Below, one piece after another: positions 1-5,503 of a stretch of DNA of 10,363 nucleotides. The position numbers and the translations under genes are program-made. Below the pieces are notes generated by a model. That model worked only from the letters and a program-made list of their open reading frames with translations, was not told the origin of the DNA and searched no databases. How positions within the stretch are numbered: the stretch's first letter is position 1; each line of letters begins with the position of its first letter. The stretch covers positions 1 to 10,363 of the forward strand of contig JAJRDC010000137.1 of NCBI GenBank assembly GCA_028678635.1, in the 5' to 3' direction. The stretch comes from Methanomicrobiales archaeon. Its GTDB lineage: Archaea; Halobacteriota; Methanomicrobia; Methanomicrobiales; JACTUA01.

Positions 1-761
1 GCGTGCATGTAGGTCCCCACCTTGTTGAAGACGGCATCCCGGGTGATACGGTCTGCCCCGACGATCACGCAGTCCACCTCCCCGGCCTGCATGAGGGACG
101 CGGCGGCACTGTCCACGATGACCGTGACCGGGATACCGTCACGGGCCAGCTCCCAGGCGGTGAGCCGTGACCCCTGCAGCAGGGGGCGGGTCTCGCAGGC
201 GATGACCCGTACTGCCTTCCCCCTGGCAACGGCGCTCCGGATCACGCCAAGGGCCGTCCCCCAGTCACTCGTTGCCAGAGAACCGGCATTGCAGTGGGTG
301 AGGACCGTGCACCGTTGGGGAAGGAGCGTTGCCCCGAGGTCCCCGATCCGGCGGCAGGTGAAGGCATCCTCCGCAGCCACGGCCTTTGCCTCCTCCAGGG
401 CTGCCTTCCGGGCTTTTCCGGTGCTCCCCGCCGCGCGAACCTTCGCGAGGACCCGGTCGACCCCCCAGGAGAGGTTCACCGCGGTAGGCCGGGTAGAGCG
501 GAGGATCTCCGCCGATTCCGTGACGTCATCGAGGAACCGGGCCAGGTCCCGTTCCGGGGAGCGGGCGGCGGCCAGCGCCACACCATAGGCCCCGGCCACA
601 CCCAGCGCCGGTGCTCCCCGTATCTCCAGCCTGCGGATCGCCTCGGCCAGCCGTTTCACGGTACGGCACCGGATTCGCCGCACCCTGGCGGGGAGATCGG
701 TCTGGTCCAGGAGGGACACCTCTGCGGTGGCATCCTCCCACCGGATCGTCTCGTTCTCCAT
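1..761 (-). CDS. mtnA: S-methyl-5-thioribose-1-phosphate isomerase (partial, C-terminus outside window)
   Basis: Isomerase of the eIF2B-alpha/MtnA fold, expected to convert 5-methylthioribose 1-phosphate to the ribulose 1-phosphate form during salvage of methylthioadenosine. Read by hand: 253 codons are present. Visible family signatures are RGAPALGVAGAYG (about residues 48-60), RPTAVNLSWG (91-100), LTHCNAGSLAT (154-164, candidate catalytic Cys157), ETRPLLQGSRLTAWEL (190-205) and VGADRI (234-239, candidate catalytic Asp237), then NKVGTY. The THCNAG form argues for MtnA rather than ribose-1,5-bisphosphate isomerase or an initiation-factor subunit. Family members are usually about 300-370 residues, so the last 50-100 residues lie beyond base 1. 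The ATG at 759-761 follows the HdrA-like stop by 5 nt, with a GGGAGGA Shine-Dalgarno at about 771-777 inside the end of that gene, so the two are probably cotranscribed and coupled. The substrate in this organism is inferred from family only; 5-deoxyribose phosphate salvage is a possible second role. Confidence 0.9.
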   Translation of the reverse strand, partial: MENETIRWEDATAEVSLLDQTDLPARVRRIRCRTVKRLAEAIRRLEIRGAPALGVAGAYGVALAAARSPERDLARFLDDVTESAEILRSTRPTAVNLSWGVDRVLAKVRAAGSTGKARKAALEEAKAVAAEDAFTCRRIGDLGATLLPQRCTVLTHCNAGSLATSDWGTALGVIRSAVARGKAVRVIACETRPLLQGSRLTAWELARDGIPVTVIVDSAAASLMQAGEVDCVIVGADRITRDAVFNKVGTYMH

Positions 762-766
762 GGGAA

Positions 767-2044
767 TCACTCCTCCCGGATCGCGTCCGTGAAGGCCCGC
801 ATCGCCGCCGCTTCGCCCTGGGCCACGCAGTCCGGGATGTCCCGGGGCGCCGTCGCGGTCCCGGCCAGGTAGATTCCCGGCCGTTCCGTGAGGACCGGTC
901 CCAGCTTGTCGTCCAGGGGCTTCAAGAACCCGGACTCCTCCTGCCGGATACCGAACCGCTCCGCGATCTCATCGCTCCCGGGAGCGGGTTCCAGGCCGAT
1001 GGAGAGGACCACCAGGTCCGGTGTTAAGATCAGGACCTCCCGGGTCTCGGTGTTCTCCACCTGCATGGCAGGGCCCTCCCTGTCGGCCCAGACCTCGCCG
1101 GGGAGCCCCCGCAGGAACCGGACCCCCATCTGCTCGGCCCGGACGTAGTACTCCTCGTAGCCCTTGCCGTAGGCCCGGATGTCCTGGTAGCAGATGGTGA
1201 CCTCCATCTCCGGGTACTTCTCCTTGAGAAGGATCGCATTCTTGATGGCCGACATGCAGCAGACGCAGGAGCACCAGGGCCGGTCCACGGTCAGGTCCCG
1301 GGACCCCACGCACTGGATGAAGACCACGGACCGGGGTACCTCGCCGGTGGAGAGGCGCCGGATCTTGCCGCCGGTGGGGCCCGCGGCATTGATCATCCGC
1401 TCGAATTCCAGAGACGTGATGACGTCCGGGACCGTCAGGTACCCGAGAGCAGGCTTCTTTCGGGCATCAAATGTGCCGTAGCCGGTGGCAATGACCACCG
1501 ACGCCACCCGGATCTCCCGGGTCTCCTCCTTCTCCTCCTTCCTGATGGCATCCAGGTCGCAGACGTCGTAGCAGAGCCCGCACTCGATGCAGTGGTCCGC
1601 GTCCTTTACCACGAGATCCGGGATGGCCTGGGGATGGGGCTTGTAGATGGCCTTCCGGACACCGACACCGGCATCGTGGGCATGGTACACCTCCACGGGG
1701 CAGATCAGCTCACACTCCCCACAGCCATTGCATTTCTCCGCGTCAATGAACCGGGGCTTCTGTTTCAGGGTCAGGCGGTAGTTCCCCGGGTTCCCCTTGA
1801 CTCCTGTCACCTCGGTGCAGGTGTGGAGCCGGATCAGGGGGTGCCTCCCCACCTCCGCCATCTTGGGGGAGAGGATGCAGAGGGAGCAGTCGTTCGTCGG
1901 GAACGTCTTGTCCAGCATCGCCATGTGGCCACCGATGGTGGGCTCCCGCTCGATCAGGTGGACCGGGATCCCGTGGTCCGCGATCTCGAGGGCCGCCTGG
2001 ATCCCCGCCACCCCCGCGCCGATGACCGCCACCTCACGTGTCAC
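767..2044 (-). CDS. Compact HdrA-like flavin/iron-sulfur oxidoreductase
   Basis: Homologue of the FAD-binding core of heterodisulfide reductase subunit A (also QmoA-like), a cytoplasmic electron-transfer flavoprotein. With the GTG at 2042-2044 as start it has 425 residues: dinucleotide-binding GAGVAG near 9-14, the HdrA signature NDCSLCILSPKM near 51-62, an inserted ferredoxin domain with two 4Fe-4S motifs (C105, C108, C111, C115 and C152, C155, C158, C162), then IQCVGSRD near 243, the Cys-rich CSCVCC near 258-263, and the FAD-closing GTATAPRDIPDC near 395-406. It lacks the N-terminal and C-terminal iron-sulfur extensions of full HdrA (about 650 residues). GTG 2044 is chosen because GGAG sits 5 nt upstream and the protein then begins four residues before the Rossmann strand; ATG 2068 would add eight residues. 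It overlaps the upstream gene by 11 nt. No HdrB, HdrC or MvhD gene is in the window, so its partner is unknown. Confidence 0.9.
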   Translation of the reverse strand: MTREVAVIGAGVAGIQAALEIADHGIPVHLIEREPTIGGHMAMLDKTFPTNDCSLCILSPKMAEVGRHPLIRLHTCTEVTGVKGNPGNYRLTLKQKPRFIDAEKCNGCGECELICPVEVYHAHDAGVGVRKAIYKPHPQAIPDLVVKDADHCIECGLCYDVCDLDAIRKEEKEETREIRVASVVIATGYGTFDARKKPALGYLTVPDVITSLEFERMINAAGPTGGKIRRLSTGEVPRSVVFIQCVGSRDLTVDRPWCSCVCCMSAIKNAILLKEKYPEMEVTICYQDIRAYGKGYEEYYVRAEQMGVRFLRGLPGEVWADREGPAMQVENTETREVLILTPDLVVLSIGLEPAPGSDEIAERFGIRQEESGFLKPLDDKLGPVLTERPGIYLAGTATAPRDIPDCVAQGEAAAMRAFTDAIREE

Positions 2045-2519
2045 GGTAGCTCCGGGCCAGCTCGGCATAGGATTCGGCGTTCCTGACGATATGGGCGGCC
2101 TGCTCGGGGCTTACCGGCCGGACCACCTTCCCCGGCACCCCCATTACGATGGAGCCCGGGGGGATCCTTGTTCCCTCGGTCACCACCGCCCCGGCCGCGA
2201 TGAGGGATCCCGCGCCCACCTCGGCGCCGTTCATCACGATGGCTCCCATCCCGACGAGGACCCGGTCACCTATGGTGCAGCCGTGCAGGATCGCCCCGTG
2301 GCCCACCGAGACCTGGGCACCGATGGTGACCGGGAAGCCGTGGCTGGTGTGAACCACCGCGTTGTCCTGGATGTTGGAGGACCGGCCGATGGAGATCCGG
2401 TCCTTGTCGCCCCGGATCACCGCCCCGAACCAGACCGAAACCCCGTCGGAGAGGGTCACGTCCCCGATAACCGTGGCGTTCCCTGCCACAAAGAGCGCCC
2501 CGCCTGCACCGCCAGTCAT
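2034..2519 (-). CDS. Gamma-carbonic-anhydrase-like left-handed beta-helix protein
   Basis: A 161-residue hexapeptide-repeat protein of the gamma carbonic anhydrase (Cam/CamH/PaaY-like) family, normally a trimer with zinc or iron at subunit interfaces. The repeats run from about residue 10 to 130. The three metal-ligand histidines are visible: H57 (AVVH), H74 (VGHGA) and H79 (ILHG). The Arg-Asp pair R36/D38 (VIRGD) and Q51/D52 (IQDN) that position the active site are also present. The acidic loop of the Methanosarcina thermophila Cam prototype is absent, so it is closer to CamH-type members, whose activity is not always demonstrated. It is the first gene of the minus-strand cluster and overlaps the HdrA-like gene. 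ATG at 2517-2519 has no clear Shine-Dalgarno, compatible with a leaderless or short-leader transcript. Carbonic anhydrase activity is plausible; an acyl- or acetyltransferase-like role is less likely. Confidence 0.88.
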   Translation of the reverse strand: MTGGAGGALFVAGNATVIGDVTLSDGVSVWFGAVIRGDKDRISIGRSSNIQDNAVVHTSHGFPVTIGAQVSVGHGAILHGCTIGDRVLVGMGAIVMNGAEVGAGSLIAAGAVVTEGTRIPPGSIVMGVPGKVVRPVSPEQAAHIVRNAESYAELARSYRDT

Positions 2520-2549
2520 AATACCATAAAACGTGCATCATCTGTGGGA
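2520..2549. promoter_or_regulatory. 30-bp divergent promoter between carbonic-anhydrase-like gene and coaD
   Basis: Only 30 bp separate the two divergent start codons. The plus-strand sequence AATACCATAAAA (2519-2530) is the only AT-rich block and is centred about 25 bp upstream of the coaD ATG, the distance expected for an archaeal TATA box driving leaderless transcription. No equally good box is seen for the minus direction; its promoter would have to lie within the first codons of coaD. This is inferred from spacing and base composition only. Confidence 0.45.
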
Positions 2550-3044
2550 ATGAAAGTTATGGTGGGCGGGACCTTCTCGCCCTTCCATGCGGGCCACCGC
2601 AGGCTGCTGGAGCGGGCCTTTGCCCTTGCCGGAAGGAACGGCCAGGTGGTCATCGGGCTCACCACGGACGAGTTCGCGGGCCGCAAACGCCACCCGGTCA
2701 GGCCTTTTACCGACCGCAGGCGCATGCTGGCCGATTTCATCGGATCCCTGGGGGGCGTGGGCCGGTGGGAGATCCTGCCCCTCGGGGACCGGCACGGGAC
2801 TGCCATCGAGGACGACTTCGATGCCCTGGTGGTCTCCGAGGAGACGGCGGCCGTGGCCCAGGAGATCAACCGGCTCCGGCAGGAGCGGGGGAGGAGGAAG
2901 GTGGACATCCACCAGATCGCCTGCGTCTTTGCCGAGGACGGACGGTGGATCTCCAGCACCCGTATTCTTGCCGGCGAGATCGACCCGGACGGTCACGTGG
3001 TAAAGGAGAAGGGGCGGGGAAAGGGGAAGAAACGGCGTGGATGA
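2550..3044 (+). CDS. coaD: Phosphopantetheine adenylyltransferase, archaeal type
   Basis: Nucleotidyltransferase catalysing 4'-phosphopantetheine + ATP to dephospho-CoA, the penultimate step of coenzyme A synthesis. The 164-residue product opens with MKVMVGGTFSPFHAGH, containing the HxGH nucleotide-binding motif at residues 13-16 (HAGH), and carries VVSEET (94-99) and ISSTRI (134-139), the second nucleotidyltransferase signature. These fit the archaeal/eukaryotic PPAT family rather than bacterial CoaD. The last 13 residues form a very basic tail (KEKGRGKGKKRRG), which is unusual and may bind RNA or be disordered. ATG 2550 is chosen because it starts directly at the first beta strand; a GTG two codons upstream (2544) is possible. 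It is alone on the plus strand between two minus-strand units, with its own promoter. Confidence 0.92.
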   Translation: MKVMVGGTFSPFHAGHRRLLERAFALAGRNGQVVIGLTTDEFAGRKRHPVRPFTDRRRMLADFIGSLGGVGRWEILPLGDRHGTAIEDDFDALVVSEETAAVAQEINRLRQERGRRKVDIHQIACVFAEDGRWISSTRILAGEIDPDGHVVKEKGRGKGKKRRG

Positions 3045-3068
3045 GGCGGCGGGTGGAACCCCCAGGTT

Positions 3069-3107
3069 CTCCGCTGCTCCCCACCACATTCGACGCGGAG
3101 CTGTTTT
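3069..3107 (+). terminator. Possible coaD terminator
   Basis: CTCCGC (3069-3074) and GCGGAG (3095-3100) can pair as a 6-bp stem with a 20-nt loop, followed by CTGTTTTCT. Archaeal termination relies on T-rich tracts, and this four-T run is the first one after the coaD stop. The evidence is weak. Confidence 0.25.
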
Positions 3108-3148
3108 CTGGATCCGCCAGCCGCGCTTCAGTCCCCCGCATGAAGCCC

Positions 3149-3218
3149 CTATCCTCTTCGGGGGAGGGCGGACGGGAAGGGGCAGAGCCCCCTCCCGGTC
3201 CTACCCCCATGAGGATAG
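3149..3218. repeat. Palindromic repeat, complete copy (CTATCCTC...GAGGATAG)
   Basis: A 70-bp element bounded by perfect 8-bp inverted ends CTATCCTC (3149-3156) and GAGGATAG (3211-3218). The interior is an imperfect G-rich/C-rich palindrome that folds around an AGA loop near 3184-3186, pairing a GGGGG-AGGG-type arm with GCCCCCTCCCGG. Two partial relatives occur at 5403-5452 and 10324-10359. It lies between the convergent ends of coaD and pyrI. It looks like a REP/MITE-like dispersed repeat; nothing in it is coding. Confidence 0.75.
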
Positions 3219-3286
3219 TTTTCGTGGGAGGTTTCCGAAAATCCTGAGACGGGTTGAGAGAACGCACACCATTGACCGGTAACCAC

Positions 3287-3300
3287 GGAAATAAAAGATA
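3287..3300 (-). terminator. T-rich terminator candidate downstream of pyrI
   Basis: On the minus strand the bases read TATCTTTTATTTCC, starting 12 nt after the pyrI stop. Such oligo-T tracts are the core of archaeal factor-independent termination. It is the most T-rich stretch in an otherwise GC-rich region. Confidence 0.5.
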
Positions 3301-3312
3301 ACCGGGCCACCC

Positions 3313-3780
3313 TCAGATGATGTGCCCGGCGATGTCCTTCGTGATGAGCCAGTCGCAGTACAGGCAGTGGAGCCCCCGCTCCACCACCTCGAACCGGCTC
3401 TCGATGGGCTCGCTCGTGTTGGAGATGCAGCCCGGGTTCGGGCACCGGACAACCCCCACCAGGGACCGGGGTATCTCCACCCCCTTCTTCTCCACCACCT
3501 CGTAGTCCCGGATGATGTTGATGGTGGCACGGGGAGCGATCAGCGCGATCCGGTCCACCTCCTCCTTCCGGAGTTCCCTCCCCTCCACCTTCACGATATC
3601 CTTCCTGCCCACCTTCCCGCTGGAGACGTTCGTGGCGATGGAGAGGCTCTCGTCGGTCGTGCCCGTGATCCCCAGGATCTTCAGCACGTTTAACGCCTCG
3701 CCCGCGGTGATGTGGTCGATCACGGTCCCTTCCCGGATCCGGCCCACGATCAGGGCGTGCCTGCCCTCGGCTTTCTTCAC
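3313..3780 (-). CDS. pyrI: Aspartate carbamoyltransferase regulatory chain
   Basis: Zinc-containing regulatory chain of aspartate carbamoyltransferase, which binds nucleotide effectors and the PyrB trimer. The 155-residue product has the N-terminal allosteric domain with the GTVIDHI stretch (D22, H23, matching E. coli D19, H20) and [10 protein letters not shown] (K60, K64, matching K56, K60). The C-terminal zinc domain has all four cysteines: C113 and C118 (RCPNPGC), C139 and C142 (CLYC). Length equals E. coli PyrI within a few residues. The start is GTG at 3778-3780, overlapping the pyrB stop in a GTGA tetranucleotide. A GGAGGTGAT Shine-Dalgarno, close to a perfect match to the archaeal 16S end, lies 3 nt before it, indicating coupled translation for balanced chain production. 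The conserved nucleotide-site residues suggest CTP/ATP control is retained. Confidence 0.97.
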   Translation of the reverse strand: MKKAEGRHALIVGRIREGTVIDHITAGEALNVLKILGITGTTDESLSIATNVSSGKVGRKDIVKVEGRELRKEEVDRIALIAPRATINIIRDYEVVEKKGVEIPRSLVGVVRCPNPGCISNTSEPIESRFEVVERGLHCLYCDWLITKDIAGHII

Positions 3781-4673
3781 CCCATCACCTCCTGCAGGAG
3801 CGCCATCCGGACGGGAACGCCGTTCCGGGACTGCTCGAAGTAGCGGGCAAAGGGTGTGCGGTCCACCGCGGGGTCGATCTCGTCCACCCGGGGCAGGGGG
3901 TGGAGCACGATCAGGTGTTCCCGGGCCCCCTCCAAGAGGTCCGTGGTGATGCGGTAACTGGAGGCCACGTCGTAGTAGGACGCCGAGTCCGGGAACCGCT
4001 CCCGCTGGATCCGGGTTACGTAGAGGACGTCCAGGTCCCGGATCACCTTGCCCACGTCACCGTGCTTCACCACCTCTATCCCGTGGCGCCGGAGCTCGTG
4101 GAGTACCGAGAGGGGGAGGTCCAGCCCCGGCGGTGCGATGGTGTGGAGGGTCACTTCGTAAAGGGAGAGGGCCTGGGCCAGGGAATGGGCGGTCCGGCCG
4201 TAGCGCAGGTCCCCGAGGAGGCCGATCTCCAGGCCTTCCAGGGGCATGGACCGGCGGATCGTGTACAGGTCCAGGATCGTCTGGGAGGGGTGCTGGCCGG
4301 CACCGTCGCCGGCATTGATCACGGGCACCGTGGCAAACTCCGAGGCCAGGCGCGCCGCGCCCTCCTTGGGATGCCGGAGCACGATGGCATCGGCGTAGCC
4401 GCTCACCACCCGGATCGTGTCTGCCAGGGTCTCCCCCTTCGCGATGGAGGAAGCCTCGACGCTGTCAACCGAGATGGAGGTGCCCCCCAGACGCGCCATC
4501 GCCGAGGCAAAGGACATCCGGGTCCGGGTGCTGGGTTCAAAGAAGAGGAGGGCAAGGATCTTCCCCTCCAGCATGCAGGGATCAAAGCCGCCCCGTTCGA
4601 TGAGTTCCGCCCTGTCCAAAAAGCTGTCAAGATCCTGCCGGGTGAAGTCCCGGATGGAGATGATGTGCTGCAC
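3777..4673 (-). CDS. pyrB: Aspartate carbamoyltransferase catalytic chain
   Basis: Catalyses carbamoyl phosphate + L-aspartate to N-carbamoyl-L-aspartate, the committed step of pyrimidine synthesis. With GTG 4671-4673 as start it has 298 residues. Visible active-site elements: EPSTRTR (46-52, the carbamoyl phosphate loop), SSIAKGETL with K79 (E. coli K84), R100, HPSQ (128-131), [11 protein letters not shown] with R160 (E. coli R167), TRIQRERF with R221 and Q223 (E. coli R229, Q231), and HPLPRVDEI (258-266). The aspartate-loop residues distinguish it from ornithine carbamoyltransferase. The frame stays open to an ATG at 4841, but the extra 56 residues are low-complexity and lack any family match, so they are rejected. 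GTG 4677-4679, two codons earlier, is an equally possible start. It overlaps pyrI by 4 nt; the two form the ATCase operon. Confidence 0.96.
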   Translation of the reverse strand: MQHIISIRDFTRQDLDSFLDRAELIERGGFDPCMLEGKILALLFFEPSTRTRMSFASAMARLGGTSISVDSVEASSIAKGETLADTIRVVSGYADAIVLRHPKEGAARLASEFATVPVINAGDGAGQHPSQTILDLYTIRRSMPLEGLEIGLLGDLRYGRTAHSLAQALSLYEVTLHTIAPPGLDLPLSVLHELRRHGIEVVKHGDVGKVIRDLDVLYVTRIQRERFPDSASYYDVASSYRITTDLLEGAREHLIVLHPLPRVDEIDPAVDRTPFARYFEQSRNGVPVRMALLQEVMG

Positions 4674-4680
4674 CCTCACC

Positions 4681-4705
4681 CACCCCCGCGGGGGAGGCGG
4701 GGGTG
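4681..4705 (-). promoter_or_regulatory. GC-rich hairpin in the pyrB leader
   Basis: CACCCCCGC (4681-4689) and GCGGGGGTG (4697-4705) are perfectly complementary, giving a 9-bp stem with a 7-nt loop. It ends 8 nt before the chosen pyrB GTG and includes or abuts the G-rich ribosome-binding segment on the mRNA. It could restrain pyrB translation or be a coincidence of high GC; no known riboswitch class was recognised. Confidence 0.4.
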
Positions 4706-4782
4706 ACGTTCTGGCCTGCAACCCGCCACGCGCCTCATCCAGTTTCCTGCCCGCTGTTCCACCTGTACATCTGCCCCCGTTC

Positions 4783-4798
4783 CTGATAGAGATATGCC
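4783..4798 (-). promoter_or_regulatory. TATA-like box for pyrBI
   Basis: The minus strand reads GGCATATCTCTATCAG here, preceded by the purine-rich GGAAA that could serve as a BRE. Initiation about 25 bp downstream would give a leader of roughly 90 nt containing the 4681-4705 hairpin. This is assigned by composition and position only. The 216-bp gap 4674-4889 otherwise holds only this box, the hairpin and the next gene's promoter. Confidence 0.4.
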
Positions 4799-4851
4799 TT
4801 TCCAGGCTCTGCTTCTCACCGCGGGACATCGGAGGGATCACGGGGCGCTTC

Positions 4852-4860
4852 TTGAAATAC
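4852..4860 (+). promoter_or_regulatory. TATA-like box for the DUF1805 gene
   Basis: TTGAAATAC is the only AT-rich run before the gene, centred about 34 bp upstream of the ATG at 4890. That predicts a leader of about 10 nt. Weak consensus match. Confidence 0.3.
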
Positions 4861-4889
4861 CCGGAGGGGCCATCATTTCACTGATCGCT

Positions 4890-5195
4890 ATGGGCATCCT
4901 GCAGGAGAACGTCAGGCTGAAGGGGAAGGTGGCGGAGGGATTCGTGGTCCCCCTCGGGCCCGTGAACCTGGTGGCAGTGATCACAGACCGGGGGATGGTG
5001 GGGTGCGGTGCCTTTGACGTGGCGGCCCTGGAGAAGTTCGGGTACCCCGCGGCCCGGGTGAGGCCGTCGGAGGGAGACAGGGTCTCCACCATCGCCGACC
5101 TGCTGGCAGGGATCGTGAAGGAGGCCAACGGACCTGCCCGGGCACTGGGGGTTGCGGTGACGATGACGGGTAAGGAGGCGCTGGAGCGCCTCTGA
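4890..5195 (+). CDS. DUF1805 domain protein of unknown function
   Basis: A 101-residue protein matching the DUF1805 family, small conserved proteins common in methanogens and some bacteria, with no established biochemical role. Recognisable pattern: PLGPVNLVAVITDRGMVGCGAFD (about residues 20-42), then ALEKFGYPAARV, a DLLAGIVKEAN segment near 70-80, and the C-terminal GVAVTMTGKEALERL. A single cysteine sits in the conserved MVGCGAFD strand (near residue 38). No signal peptide or membrane segment is seen. The frame stays open to an ATG at 4794, but the extra 32 residues are outside the family domain; ATG 4890 is preferred, with only a weak TGATC Shine-Dalgarno match nearby. It stands alone, divergent from pyrB and convergent with trmI, so context gives no functional clue. 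Confidence 0.82.
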   Translation: MGILQENVRLKGKVAEGFVVPLGPVNLVAVITDRGMVGCGAFDVAALEKFGYPAARVRPSEGDRVSTIADLLAGIVKEANGPARALGVAVTMTGKEALERL

Positions 5196-5315
5196 GGATG
5201 CGGCGGCATATCATGAAGGAGGTTACGGCCTCACCACCGTGGCACCTTCGGTGTTCGTCCACTGATCTCTCCCCTTGGAGCACCCGATTACTCCGCGTTC
5301 TGGTGAGACGCTCCT

Positions 5316-5335
5316 GGGGGGGGTTCCGCCCCCCC
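5316..5335. repeat. G-run/C-run hairpin
   Basis: Eight G (5316-5323), then TTCCG, then seven C (5329-5335) can form a 7-bp all-GC stem with a 6-nt loop. It lies about 120 bp after the DUF1805 stop. It resembles the centre of the palindromic repeat but lacks the CTATCCTC ends. It is not followed by a T-tract on the plus strand. Confidence 0.5.
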
Positions 5336-5402
5336 TCCGCGTGGGCGTCCCCCCGTGGTTGATCCGGATTACAGAAGGTCGGTGTACACCCGGCGTGGCA
5401 GG

Positions 5403-5452
5403 CTATCCTCTCGTTGTGGGGTGGGATCGGGAGGGGGCTGCGCCCCCTCCCG
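5403..5452. repeat. Palindromic repeat, partial copy 2
   Basis: It begins with CTATCCTCTCG (5403-5413), continues through GTGGGGTGGGATC, and has a perfect 11-bp stem CGGGAGGGGGC / GCCCCCTCCCG (5428-5438 and 5442-5452) with a TGC loop. The far arm and GAGAGGATAG end expected after 5452 are missing. Its reverse complement aligns closely with the copy at 10324-10359. Confidence 0.7.
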
Positions 5453-5462
5453 CTGAGATCAG

Positions 5463-5468
5463 AAAAAA
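5463..5468 (-). terminator. T-tract terminator candidate downstream of trmI
   Basis: Six consecutive T on the minus strand, about 35 nt after the trmI stop, immediately before the repeat hairpin. Oligo-T is the known archaeal termination signal; the following hairpin may stabilise the 3' end, although in bacteria the order would be reversed. Confidence 0.45.
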
Positions 5469-5503
5469 CGGTCGCTTGATATTCCCGGGCCGGTCTGAGC
5501 GCA

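Larger units (their letters stand above)
5196..5503. other. 308-bp intergenic region between convergent genes
   Basis: No credible gene was found: the open frames here have no family resemblance, no plausible ribosome-binding sites, and reflect the GC bias. The region holds a G8/C7 hairpin (5316-5335), a partial copy of the palindromic repeat (5403-5452) and an A-tract/T-tract (5463-5468). The first 100 bases (5196-5300) show nothing I can assign; I looked for tRNA and box C/D patterns and found none. Confidence 0.6.

Noticed and set aside
1..761. Ribose-1,5-bisphosphate isomerase or eIF2B-alpha instead of MtnA
   Set aside because: The LTHCNAG, ETRPLLQGSRLTAWEL and VGADRI motifs are the MtnA pattern.
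1797..2549. Upstream extension of the coaD frame
   Set aside because: It runs antisense through the carbonic-anhydrase-like and HdrA-like genes; the CoaD domain begins exactly at the ATG at 2550.
4674..4841. N-terminal extension of PyrB from an ATG at 4841
   Set aside because: The added residues are low-complexity and outside the family; the GTG at 4673 gives the normal start and length.
4794..4889. N-terminal extension of the DUF1805 protein
   Set aside because: The extra 32 residues do not belong to the domain; ATG 4890 gives the usual family size.
5196..5300. Possible small RNA or tRNA gene
   Set aside because: No cloverleaf, box C/D or other RNA pattern could be built by eye from this segment.
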